A stretch of 25,944 nucleotides of DNA from an uncultured Collinsella sp. (lineage in GTDB: Bacteria; Actinomycetota; Coriobacteriia; Coriobacteriales; Coriobacteriaceae): contig CAAFEY010000046.1 of the NCBI GenBank assembly GCA_900761995.1, positions 1 to 25,944 of the forward strand, in the 5' to 3' direction. The position numbers and the translations under genes are program-made. A model generated the notes under the pieces. That model was given only the letters and a program-made list of their open reading frames with translations. It was not told where the DNA came from and did no database searches. Below are positions 7,086 to 15,022 of this stretch, piece by piece. The first letter of the stretch is position 1, and each line of letters begins with the position of its first letter.

Positions 7086-9638
7086 CTAGAACGTCTGCTC
7101 GTAGTCGCTGTGTTTTTTGGCCGAACGCACCAGGAACTCCTGGTTCGTGTTGGTGCCCTTAAGACCCTTAATAAACGATGCGGCCGCGCGCTCGGTGTTG
7201 TTCATGCCGGCAAGAATGCGACGCAGACCAAAGACAAACGGACGCATCTGCTCGTCGACCAACAGATCCTCGTTACGCGTACCGGAGGCAACGGGGTCGA
7301 TAGCCGGGAAGATGCGGCGGTCGGCCAGGTCGCGGTCGAGCTTAAGCTCCATGTTGCCGGTGCCCTTGAACTCCTCAAAGATGACCTCGTCCATCTTGGA
7401 ACCGGTGTCGATGAGGGCAGAGGCCAGGATGGTGAGCGAGCCACCGTTCTCGATATTGCGGGCTGCGCCTAGGAAGCGCTTGGGCGGATACAGGGCCGCC
7501 GAATCGACGCCGCCCGAAAGGATGCGGCCTGAGGCGGGCGCCGCCAAGTTGTAGGCACGGGCAAGACGCGTGATGGAGTCGAGCACCACCACAACATCGC
7601 CACCCAGCTCCACGATGCGCTTGGCGCGCTCGATGACGAGCTCTGCCACGCGGGTGTGGTTGTCGGCAGGCATATCGAAGGTCGACGCCACAACCTCACC
7701 CTTGATGGAACGCTGCATATCGGTGACCTCTTCGGGGCGCTCGTCGACGAGCAGGCAGATGAGGTGCACCTCGGGGTTGTTAATCGAGATAGACTGGCAG
7801 ATCTTCTTGAGGATCGTGGTCTTGCCGGCCTTGGGCGGGGACACGATCAGGCCGCGCTGGCCCTTGCCAATCGGCGACACGATGTCGATGGCGCGACCGG
7901 TGATGGAATCCTTGCCGTGCTCCATGCGCAGCGGCTCGTTGGGATAGACCGGGGTGAGGTCGCCGAACTTGGGACGGTTGCGAATCTGCTCGGGGTCCAG
8001 ACCGTTGACGGTCGTGATTTTGGCGAGGCCGGCGCGCTTGTCGCCGCCGCGCGAAGGACGCAGCGAGCCCTCGATGACGTCGCCCGTGCGCAGGCGCGCG
8101 GAGCGGATGAGGTAGGCGGGCACGAAGGCGTCGTCGTTGGACTTCATGTAGCCATGGGCGTGGATGATGCCGGAGCTGTCCGGGCGAATCTGCAGAATGC
8201 CCTTGATGTCGCGGAAGCCCTCGGCCTTCGCAGCGGTGACGTAGATTTCCTCGACGAGCTCGGCCTTCTTCTTGCCGGTCGTCTCGATCTCGAACTCCTT
8301 AGCCTTCTCGCGCAGCTCAGCGACCTTCATGGCCGCGAGTTCCTCGCGCGAAAGCGTGGGCTCGGTGGGAGCGGCATTACGCTCCTTGTTGCGCTGTTTG
8401 CGATCGCGCTGGCGGTTGCGACGGTCGTTGTTGCGGTCGTCCTTACGCTCGTTGCGCTCGTCGTTGCGCTTGTGCTGGCGACGGTTGGGACGAGTGCCGT
8501 CTTCGCCCTCAGCGGGGGCGGCACCATCGGTTGCGGCGGTGCCAACATTGGCCGCGGCGGCGTCATTGGCCTCGGCGCCAGAATCAACCTGCGCTTCGAC
8601 ATCCTGCTGCTCGGACGCCTTGGCCTTAACGGACTTCTTACGACCGCGCTTGGGCTTCTCGGACGCAGGCTGTTCGACGTCCTGGGCCTTGGCGACATCA
8701 GTCGACGCATCGGCGGTCGTCTCGGCAGAATCCTCGGACGCACCCTTCTTGGCAGCCTTGGCCTTGGACGTGCGCTTAGCAGCAGTACGACGGCTGCGAC
8801 CGGGACGGACGTCGGCGGGCTCGGCATCGGCGGGAGCGGCCTCGGAAGTCGTAGCATCCTGGACGGGTGCATCGGCAGCGGTTGCAGACTCGGCGGTCGC
8901 CGCAGCATCCCGAGCGGCTGCAGCTGCGGCTGCGGCCTTCTCTGCCTCGACGAAGGCCTTGGGCTTGCGACCGCGACGGTGCGGGCGCAAAGCCGGATCG
9001 ACAACGGGAACTTCGCTGGCCTCGACAGGCGCAGCGGGCTCAACAGGCGATGTGCCCTCCCCTGCCGCGGAACGGACCGAAGCCTCAGTGAGCTCGGGGG
9101 TTACCTGTTCAGCAACCTGCTCGGCCTTAGCAGCCGTGCGGCGGCGTGTGCGCGGTACCGGCTTCTCGGTCGGCTGGTCGGCGACAGGGGTCTCGGGCAC
9201 AGACGGAGCTGCAAGCTCGGTCAGAGCCGCGGCCTCGCGCTCGGCAGCACGACGGCGGGCGCGCACCACCTGAGCCTCGCTAATCTGCGCCAACGCACGT
9301 GCCTGCGCGACCTCATCGGAAATCGGCGCCGAGGAGTCAGCTGCAACGGTGCGCTTGGCGCGCGTCGTGCGCGTGGTACGGCGCTTGGGCTTGGTGACCT
9401 CCTCGCCGTCAGTGGCAGGCTTGGCCGTGTGGCGCGTGAGCTTGGGCTTTGCCGGAGCAGCCTCCTCACCAGTTGCAGGCACGGCCTTCTCAGCCGCTGC
9501 AGGCGTAGGCGTCGAAGCAGCCTTAGGCGTCTCAGGAGCCGAGGCTTGAGCGGGCGCCGCGACCTGGTCCGACGCAACCGGTGCAGCGGGAGCGGCTTGC
9601 ATCGTCGTTATTTCGTTTTCTTGCTGTTGATCAGACAC
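7086..9638 (-). CDS. rho: Transcription termination factor Rho with long N-terminal extension
   Basis: The frame encodes 850 residues from GTG 9638. An internal ATG at 9602 is an alternative start. Neither has a strong ribosome site. The conserved Rho core starts near residue 428 (LSREELAAMKVAELREKAKE, the Rho N-domain). The RNA-binding cold-shock-like part follows, then Walker A SPPKAGKT (600-607), LVDERPEEV, and Walker B VVVVLDSITRLARAYN. The Q-loop/R-loop segments include LSGGVDSAALYPPKRF. The core is about 423 residues, the size of E. coli Rho. Rho is a hexameric ATP-driven RNA translocase that ends transcription. The first 427 residues are low-complexity, Ala/Pro/Glu-rich with many Lys-Arg-Gly-Arg clusters and a basic Asn/Arg/Asp stretch around 390-420. 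Such extensions occur in actinobacterial Rho and are thought to bind RNA or promote condensates. It is transcribed alone. Confidence 0.97.
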   Translation of the reverse strand: MSDQQQENEITTMQAAPAAPVASDQVAAPAQASAPETPKAASTPTPAAAEKAVPATGEEAAPAKPKLTRHTAKPATDGEEVTKPKRRTTRTTRAKRTVAADSSAPISDEVAQARALAQISEAQVVRARRRAAEREAAALTELAAPSVPETPVADQPTEKPVPRTRRRTAAKAEQVAEQVTPELTEASVRSAAGEGTSPVEPAAPVEASEVPVVDPALRPHRRGRKPKAFVEAEKAAAAAAAARDAAATAESATAADAPVQDATTSEAAPADAEPADVRPGRSRRTAAKRTSKAKAAKKGASEDSAETTADASTDVAKAQDVEQPASEKPKRGRKKSVKAKASEQQDVEAQVDSGAEANDAAAANVGTAATDGAAPAEGEDGTRPNRRQHKRNDERNERKDDRNNDRRNRQRDRKQRNKERNAAPTEPTLSREELAAMKVAELREKAKEFEIETTGKKKAELVEEIYVTAAKAEGFRDIKGILQIRPDSSGIIHAHGYMKSNDDAFVPAYLIRSARLRTGDVIEGSLRPSRGGDKRAGLAKITTVNGLDPEQIRNRPKFGDLTPVYPNEPLRMEHGKDSITGRAIDIVSPIGKGQRGLIVSPPKAGKTTILKKICQSISINNPEVHLICLLVDERPEEVTDMQRSIKGEVVASTFDMPADNHTRVAELVIERAKRIVELGGDVVVVLDSITRLARAYNLAAPASGRILSGGVDSAALYPPKRFLGAARNIENGGSLTILASALIDTGSKMDEVIFEEFKGTGNMELKLDRDLADRRIFPAIDPVASGTRNEDLLVDEQMRPFVFGLRRILAGMNNTERAAASFIKGLKGTNTNQEFLVRSAKKHSDYEQTF

Positions 9639-9818
9639 AGTGTTTGCTCAACTTTCTTTTCAAGCCCTGTGATCACATGCTCCCTGCATAAACCTTCAGG
9701 GCGGCTAAACAGTCTAGTTCCGTTCAAAACGACGGACATCATTGATCTGTATCGAGATGATTGCGTCAACTACGCAGCGTTAGTGTAACACAACCGCCGC
9801 CACCTGCAACTTAGTCAT

Positions 9819-9860
9819 TGGGGACGTTCTTAAACGACTAGTCAAAAGGGACACTCTTTG
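9819..9860. repeat. Family B REP-like element, copy 1
   Basis: This 42-base element begins TGGGGACGTTC and ends GGGACACTCTTTG. In reverse orientation it matches the 42-base element at 16444-16485, which shares the same outer blocks and length. The central part has diverged but keeps a small palindromic ACTAGT core where copy 2 has GTGCCGGCAC. It is the only repeat of the set that is not next to a stop codon. Confidence 0.6.
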
Positions 9861-9892
9861 TTTGCCACCCACAAATCTGACTGCCTCCGCCA

Positions 9893-10042
9893 AAACTATG
9901 GCGGTTTACTACGATGAATCGCTCAACCGCGACCACTCCGAAACTTGTTGAACTAAAACCGCAGGTAGATGCCTTGCACTTTTTAGCAAAAAGCCGGCGT
10001 GGTTAGAATTCCTCAATTCATCGTAGTAAACCGGCATAGTTT
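9893..10042. repeat. 27-bp inverted repeats enclosing 96 bases, MITE-like
   Basis: The left arm (9893-9919) and right arm (10016-10042) are complementary at 26 of 27 positions, and both contain GGTTTACTACGATGAAT or its complement. The 96-base interior includes a smaller hairpin, CTTTTT-AGC-AAAAAG (around 9979-9993), and no gene. The size and terminal inverted repeats resemble a miniature inverted-repeat element. No target duplication is obvious at the ends, and a very long structured RNA is the alternative. Confidence 0.65.
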
Positions 10043-10084
10043 CGTATTTCGAGCAGTTCCAAATTCGTCAATACGTCGGCGTTT

Positions 10085-10120
10085 GCGAAAAAGCCCGACC
10101 TCCGTGGGAGATCGGGCTTA
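10085..10120 (-). terminator. argS terminator
   Basis: On the minus strand, AGCCCGATCTCC pairs with GGAGGTCGGGCT around a CAC loop, and TTTTTCG follows. The structure is 46 bases after the argS stop. Confidence 0.9.
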
Positions 10121-10165
10121 TAGGGCTCAGTTAAACCAAACCTACACGGTCAAATGACCCGCAGA

Positions 10166-12019
10166 TTACATCTGCTCGGGCGCGGAAACGCCAACGAGGG
10201 TAAGCACCAGGGCGAGCGTCACGCGGACAGCGTCGCAAGCTGCCAGACGGGCGCGCGAAAGCTCGGGGTCGACGGGACGGCCCTCGCTCGGCAGAACCTG
10301 GCAGGCAGCGTAGAAGCTGTGGAAGTCGCCGGCGAGCTCCTCGGCAAAGTGGGTCAGACGGAACGGAGCGCGATCGCGAGCACAGCTGGCGATCAGGTCG
10401 GTGAGCTCGTTGAGCTTGCGCGAAAGGGCGAGCTCGGTCGGGTCGGTCAGCAGCGAGTAATCGACGTTCTCACCGATGGCCTTGGCGGCAACGGCCTTCA
10501 TGCCCATCTCGTCGGCCTGCTCGGCGGTAACGTCGGCGGCACGGCGCAGGATGGAGCACACGCGGGCGTGAGCATACTGCACGTAATAGACCGGGTTGGA
10601 GTTGTCGCGCTTCTTAACGGCCTCGATGTCGAAGTCGACCATCTGGTTGGAGCTCTTGGAGATGAGCGTGTAGCGAGCGGCATCGGAGCCGACCTCGTCG
10701 ACGAGCTCCTGCAGGGTCACCATGGTGCCCTTGCGCTTGGACATACGGACGGGCTTGCCGTTACGCAGCAGGTTGACGAGCTGGCCCAGCAGAACCTCAA
10801 ACTTGCCGGGATAGCCAAGAGCGTCGCAGACGCAGCGTACGCGCTCGATGTAACCGTGGTGGTCGGCGCCCCAGATGTCGATGACGTGATCGACGCGCTG
10901 GAACTTATCCCAGTGATAGGCGACGTCGGAGGCAAAGTAGGTGTACTCGCCGTCGGACTTGATCAGGACGCGGTCCTTGTCGTCGCCCAGATCGGTGGAG
11001 CGGAACCACAGGGCGCCGTCCTTGGTGTAGAGGTAGCCCATCTTGTCGAGCTTCTCAAAAGCGCGGTCGACGGCGGAGGTGCCGGCGGTCTCGCCCTCGG
11101 TGTCCTTCACGTACAGCGAGCGCTCGGAGTACCAACGATCGAAGTCGCAGTTGACGGCGTGGCAGAGGTCGCGCATGTTATCGACCATCTTTACATAGCC
11201 GCGCTCGCGGAAGCTCTCCATGCGCTCCTGAGGATCGGCGTTGACCCACTTATCGCCGTCGGTGCGCCAGAACTCGGCGGCCTCGTCGATGATGTAGTCG
11301 CCGCCGTAAGAGTCCTTGCCCAAGGTCTCGGCAAAGTTGTCCTGATACGGATGGGTCTCGGGGTGCTCGTCGTTCTCGTCGGCAACGAAGGCGTCACGGT
11401 CGGCGATCAGCAGCTTGTGAGCCTCCTCGATATCAACGCCCTGCTTGGCGATGATGTCGGCAAGCTGCATATAGCGCGTGCTGATGGAGTTGCCGAAGGT
11501 GTTCATCTGAGAGCCGTGGTCATTGATGTAGAACTCACGCTGGATCTCATAGCCGGCGTGGTCCATAACACGGCAGAGCGAATCGCCCAGCGCGGCCCAG
11601 CGGCCGTGGCCGATGTGCATGGGGCCGACGGGGTTGGCGGAAACGAACTCGACCTGGGTCTTCAGGCCACCACCGACGTTGGACTTAGCGAAGTCCATGC
11701 CCTTCTCGCGAGCCTCGCCAAAGATGGCATTCTTGACGGCAACGGAGAGGTAGAAGTTGATAAAGCCGGGGCCTGCGATTTCGACCTTCTCAATCGCGGG
11801 GTCCTCGGGCATATGGGCAACGATGGCCTCGGCGATCTTGCGCGGGGCGCAGTGAGCCAGCTTGGCGGACTTCAGGGCCATGGTGGAGGTCCACTCGCCA
11901 TGAGAAGTGTCAGCCGGTCGCTCGATAGCGCAATCGTCAAGTTCAAATGCGGAAAGGTCGCCGGCCTCCTGGGCCGCAGCAAGCGCAGCGCGTACCAGCT
12001 CTTCAATCTTCTCGGGCAT
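10166..12019 (-). CDS. argS: Arginyl-tRNA synthetase
   Basis: ATG 12019 is fixed by AAGGAGG 4 bases upstream. The longer frame back to 12148 is not used. The 617 residues charge tRNA-Arg with arginine in the cytosol. The N-terminal Arg-tRNA synthetase additional domain (about 5-100) comes first. The class I catalytic domain has SANPVGPMHIGH with HIGH at 135-138, and RMSKRKG at 425-431 stands for KMSKS. The DALR anticodon-binding domain (about 495-617) follows, ending in APEQM. Length and motif order are normal. It is monocistronic, with its own terminator and an upstream spacer of about 340 bases shared with the divergent carD-like gene. Confidence 0.97.
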   Translation of the reverse strand: MPEKIEELVRAALAAAQEAGDLSAFELDDCAIERPADTSHGEWTSTMALKSAKLAHCAPRKIAEAIVAHMPEDPAIEKVEIAGPGFINFYLSVAVKNAIFGEAREKGMDFAKSNVGGGLKTQVEFVSANPVGPMHIGHGRWAALGDSLCRVMDHAGYEIQREFYINDHGSQMNTFGNSISTRYMQLADIIAKQGVDIEEAHKLLIADRDAFVADENDEHPETHPYQDNFAETLGKDSYGGDYIIDEAAEFWRTDGDKWVNADPQERMESFRERGYVKMVDNMRDLCHAVNCDFDRWYSERSLYVKDTEGETAGTSAVDRAFEKLDKMGYLYTKDGALWFRSTDLGDDKDRVLIKSDGEYTYFASDVAYHWDKFQRVDHVIDIWGADHHGYIERVRCVCDALGYPGKFEVLLGQLVNLLRNGKPVRMSKRKGTMVTLQELVDEVGSDAARYTLISKSSNQMVDFDIEAVKKRDNSNPVYYVQYAHARVCSILRRAADVTAEQADEMGMKAVAAKAIGENVDYSLLTDPTELALSRKLNELTDLIASCARDRAPFRLTHFAEELAGDFHSFYAACQVLPSEGRPVDPELSRARLAACDAVRVTLALVLTLVGVSAPEQM

Positions 12020-12361
12020 AGATCCTCCTTGTGTTAAAGCCCCCGAGCTCTTGGTCACTCGTAGGGCAAAAGCCAGAGTTTGTAGCACTCTATCACAAGC
12101 GAGGGACACTGTCGCAGGGTAAAGCCAATCGAAATTGCATATGCACATAATTGACTACAGCTTGTATGGAGTCACTCAAAGATGCCGGTCTGCCTGCAGA
12201 TTATGCACGCGTTGAAAATGCATAAAGGTGTGAATGAGCTGTGTCTTTTATCGAATACTCTTACCTATCAGAGTTGTGTGCTTTTCCTGCATAAAGCGAG
12301 GATTTGCGCACGTCAGCGTGTTATTCTAGACATACGTAAATTCGTATAAGTTGGAGGTAGC

Positions 12362-12847
12362 ATGTTCTCAATCGGTCAACACGTCATTCATCCGGGTCAG
12401 GGAGTCTGCACCGTCGTCGGTTTTAGGGACGACACGCCGCAGCCCATGTTGTTGCTCGAGGCCAAGCAGGGGCATGCGCAGACGATCCTTATGTACCCCG
12501 TGGCGCAGGCCGACCGTCTACATGCCGCCATCTCTCAGCAAGATGCCGAGCATCTGCTGAGCCACTATGACGAGCTGGAGTGCGACACCTTTACCGAGCG
12601 CAACAGCTCGCTTGAAGAGACACACTTTAAGCAGCAGCTCAAGCTGGGCGCACCCGAGACGGTCCGCGTGGCAAAGACCATGATGCACCGCATTCGCCAG
12701 GCCGAGGAAGCCGATAAAAAGCCCAGCTCTTACTATATGCGTGTACTCAAGGAAGCCAAGCGCCGCTCCATCGAGGAGTTCGCCGTGGCCTTGGGCGTCA
12801 CCGAGGAGGCCGCCGAAGCCCGCCTAGCCCAAGCCGCCCTCAACTAA
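12362..12847 (+). CDS. carD: CarD-like RNA polymerase-binding transcription regulator
   Basis: It encodes 161 residues from ATG 12362, with GGAGG 5-9 bases upstream. The N-terminus FSIGQHVIHPGQGVCTVVG is the Tudor-like RNA polymerase interaction fold of CarD/CdnL/TRCF-RID proteins. The helical C-terminal half (about 65-155) would contact DNA at the upstream edge of the transcription bubble. CarD proteins stabilise open promoter complexes and set transcription of ribosomal and stress genes. The tail is Ala-rich. The gene is transcribed alone and ends 14 bases before a family A hairpin. An alternative is a shorter CarD paralogue with a specialised role, as several Coriobacteriia carry more than one copy. 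Confidence 0.88.
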   Translation: MFSIGQHVIHPGQGVCTVVGFRDDTPQPMLLLEAKQGHAQTILMYPVAQADRLHAAISQQDAEHLLSHYDELECDTFTERNSSLEETHFKQQLKLGAPETVRVAKTMMHRIRQAEEADKKPSSYYMRVLKEAKRRSIEEFAVALGVTEEAAEARLAQAALN

Positions 12848-12861
12848 CCCATCCGCGCCAA

Positions 12862-12901
12862 AAACCACCACAAAGGGGACAGGCACCTTTGTGGTGGTTT
12901 T
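12862..12901 (+). repeat. Family A REP-like element, copy A1, acting as terminator
   Basis: The 40-base palindrome has arms AAACCACCACAAAGG and CCTTTGTGGTGGTTT around the asymmetric core GGACAGGCA. Six T residues end the right arm and continue past it, giving a good intrinsic terminator 14 bases after the carD stop. Near-identical copies lie at 13570, 24418 and 24824. Confidence 0.9.
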
Positions 12902-12964
12902 TTCGTTCTAGTCGTTCTAGTAGTATTCATTCTTAGCGATACCTGCGAGCACAAGGAGTCTTTT

Positions 12965-13564
12965 ATGGCAGAGCCACTTTCCGCCGGAATCACCCGCGAC
13001 CGTGCGTTCGAATTGCTCAACGAGCACAATAAGGACCCGTTCCACATCACCCACGGCGAAACGGTCGAGGGCACCATGCGCTACTTTGCGCGCGAGTTCG
13101 ACCCCGAGAACGAGGAGTTTTGGGGCATCGTCGGTCTGCTGCACGACCTAGATTGGGAGGAGCATGAGGACGACCCCATGAACCACACCATCTATGCGGC
13201 CGAGATCCTTGAAGGCGAGGGCACCTCTCCCGATCTCATTCGCGCCATTCAGACGCACACGTCGGACTTCAACACCTCGCTGCCCAAGCCCGAGCTGCAG
13301 ATGGAAAAGATCCTGTTTGCCTGCGACGAGCTCACCGGCTTGATCGGTGCTGCCGTCATCATGCGTCCGAGTAAGAGCGTCATGGACTTTACGACCAAGT
13401 CGCTCAAGAAAAAGTTCAAGGACAAGCGCTTTGCCGCCGGCTGCTCGCGCGACGTGATTACGCAGGGTGCCGAGATGCTGGGCTGGGAGCTCCCCGAGCT
13501 CTTCGACCGTACCATCGCGGCCATGCAGTCCTTCGCCCCCGACCGCGACACCTTTCAGGCTTAA
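12965..13564 (+). CDS. HD-domain phosphohydrolase family protein
   Basis: It encodes 199 residues from ATG 12965 with AAGGAG upstream. An HD-superfamily metal site is visible: FHITH (His27, His30), the central GLLHDLDW (His60-Asp61), then His67 and His74. HTSDF follows near residue 97. These are the spacings of small HD hydrolases that act on nucleotides or phosphate esters. No second domain, membrane segment or regulatory domain is present. Many homologues are annotated only as HDIG or HD proteins, and the substrate cannot be told. The gene lies between two direct copies of the family A palindrome (12862 and 13570), the second 5 bases after its stop. It is likely a single-gene transcript. 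Confidence 0.85.
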   Translation: MAEPLSAGITRDRAFELLNEHNKDPFHITHGETVEGTMRYFAREFDPENEEFWGIVGLLHDLDWEEHEDDPMNHTIYAAEILEGEGTSPDLIRAIQTHTSDFNTSLPKPELQMEKILFACDELTGLIGAAVIMRPSKSVMDFTTKSLKKKFKDKRFAAGCSRDVITQGAEMLGWELPELFDRTIAAMQSFAPDRDTFQA

Positions 13565-13569
13565 TTCCA

Positions 13570-13609
13570 AAACCATCACAAAGGGGACAGGCACCTTTGT
13601 GGTGGTTTT
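13570..13609. repeat. Family A REP-like element, copy A2, bidirectional terminator
   Basis: The sequence is the same as A1 except for one C-to-T change in the left arm (CCATCAC), which still pairs as T-G. It sits between the convergent HD gene (stop 5 bases away) and proA (stop 14 bases away). T-runs lie on the plus side and a shorter one on the minus side. Confidence 0.9.
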
Positions 13610-13623
13610 TGTTTGCGCGGGCG

Positions 13624-14910
13624 TTAGGGGCGGACCTGGCCGGTGCCTCGGAGCTTGTATTTGTAGGTGGTGAGGGCCTCGGCGGCAAAGGGGCCGCGGG
13701 CGTGGAGCTTTTGGGTCGAGATGCCGATCTCGGCGCCCAGGCCAAACTCGCCGCCGTCAGTGAAGCGAGTGCTGGCGTTGGAGTACACGGCCGAGGCATC
13801 GACCGCATCCAGGAAGCGCTCGCAAGCATCCGTGTCCTCGGCAACGATGGCCTCGGAGTGCATCGTGCCGTAGCGATTGATGTGTGCGATGGCCTCGTCC
13901 TCGTTTGCCACGACCTTCACGCTCATCTCGAGCGCCAGATACTCGCGACCCCAGTCCTCCTCAGTCGCGGCAACGTAGTCATCGCCCTCGGCAAGCCCGG
14001 CGTCGGCGCACGCGGCGTACGTAGCCTCGTCGCCGTGAATGAGCACGCCGTGGTCATGCAGCACGGCAACGACCGCCGGCAAAAACGTATCGGCCACAGC
14101 ACGGTCGACCAGCAGCGACTCGGCGGCATTGCACACGCCCACGCGCTGCGTCTTAGCGTTGACGATAATGTTGAGCGCCTTGTCAAAATCGGCGGATTCA
14201 TGCACGTAGATGTGGCAGTTGCCTGTGCCCGTCTCGATCACCGGCACAAGCGACTCGCGCACGCAGCGCTGGATCAGGCCCGCGCCGCCACGCGGAATGA
14301 GTACATCGACGATGCCACGGAGCTTCATGAGCTCGCCAGTGGCCTCACGGTCGGTAGACTCGATCATCGACACGGCCTCGCGCGGGAAGCCCTTGGCCTC
14401 GAGCGCATCGGCCAGCAGCTCAGAAATCATGGCACACGAGTGATAGGCCAGCGAGCCGCCGCGCAGAATGCAGGCGTTGCCGGTGCGGATGCAGATGCCC
14501 GCGGCGTCGGCCGTCACGTTGGGGCGCGCCTCGTACACCATGGCGACCAGGCCCAACGGCACGCTCACACGGGTGAGGTCCACGCCGCTTGCGAGCACGC
14601 GGTGGTCGAGCACGCGGCCCACGGGATCGAGCAGCTCGGCAAGCTTCTCCAGGCCGGCGGCCATGCCCTCGACGCGCTCGGGCGTCAGCAGCAGACGGTC
14701 GAGGAGCCCCACCGAGGTCCCCGCATCGCGCGCGGCGGACATATCGAGCTCGTTGGCGGCGACGATGGAGTCGATACCGTTGCGCAGTGCTGCGGCCATG
14801 GCGCGCACGGCCTCCTGACGCTGCTCATCGCTCGCCGTGGCAAGCGAGGCCGACGCTGCCTTAGCGGCAACGGCAAGATCGTGGACATACGTGGCTATAT
14901 CGACCGACAT
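13624..14910 (-). CDS. proA: Gamma-glutamyl phosphate reductase
   Basis: It encodes 428 residues from ATG 14910, with AGGAGAAAGGG upstream. ProA reduces glutamyl 5-phosphate with NADPH to glutamate semialdehyde, the second step of proline synthesis. It belongs to the aldehyde dehydrogenase superfamily. PLGLVAMVYEARPNVT (118-133) and ILRGGSLA (148-155) form the cofactor region. The nucleophile is Cys260 in QRVGVCNAAESLL, and ALTTYKYKLRGTGQVRP closes the family C-terminus. The length is standard. It is not in an operon with proB: proB lies 1.7 kb away on the same strand, with an oppositely oriented peptidase gene between them. Confidence 0.97.
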   Translation of the reverse strand: MSVDIATYVHDLAVAAKAASASLATASDEQRQEAVRAMAAALRNGIDSIVAANELDMSAARDAGTSVGLLDRLLLTPERVEGMAAGLEKLAELLDPVGRVLDHRVLASGVDLTRVSVPLGLVAMVYEARPNVTADAAGICIRTGNACILRGGSLAYHSCAMISELLADALEAKGFPREAVSMIESTDREATGELMKLRGIVDVLIPRGGAGLIQRCVRESLVPVIETGTGNCHIYVHESADFDKALNIIVNAKTQRVGVCNAAESLLVDRAVADTFLPAVVAVLHDHGVLIHGDEATYAACADAGLAEGDDYVAATEEDWGREYLALEMSVKVVANEDEAIAHINRYGTMHSEAIVAEDTDACERFLDAVDASAVYSNASTRFTDGGEFGLGAEIGISTQKLHARGPFAAEALTTYKYKLRGTGQVRP

Positions 14911-15022
14911 GGACGGCCCTTTCTCCTAGAAGTTTGCAACCATGGTAGCCGATTTGCGCATGGCCTCGCCCGCGGCGGTAGAATTGGTCAACCCGAAACA
15001 CCGCAACGAACGGAAGCATCAC

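Larger units (their letters stand above)
9639..10165. other. Intergenic region between rho and argS
   Basis: This 527-base gap holds the rho 5' leader and probable promoter (9639-9790, no confident boxes), the family B repeat (9819-9860), the 27-bp inverted-repeat element (9893-10042) and the argS terminator (10085-10120). No protein-coding gene of credible composition is seen. Base composition is clearly AT-richer than the neighbouring genes. Confidence 0.6.

Noticed and set aside
7656..9788. Plus-strand 710-residue open frame antisense to rho
   Set aside because: It is a codon-bias shadow of rho: Leu/Gly/Arg-rich repetitive product, no ribosome site and no domain.
10154..12037. Plus-strand 627-residue open frame antisense to argS
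   Set aside because: argS on the minus strand is unambiguous; this is its shadow.
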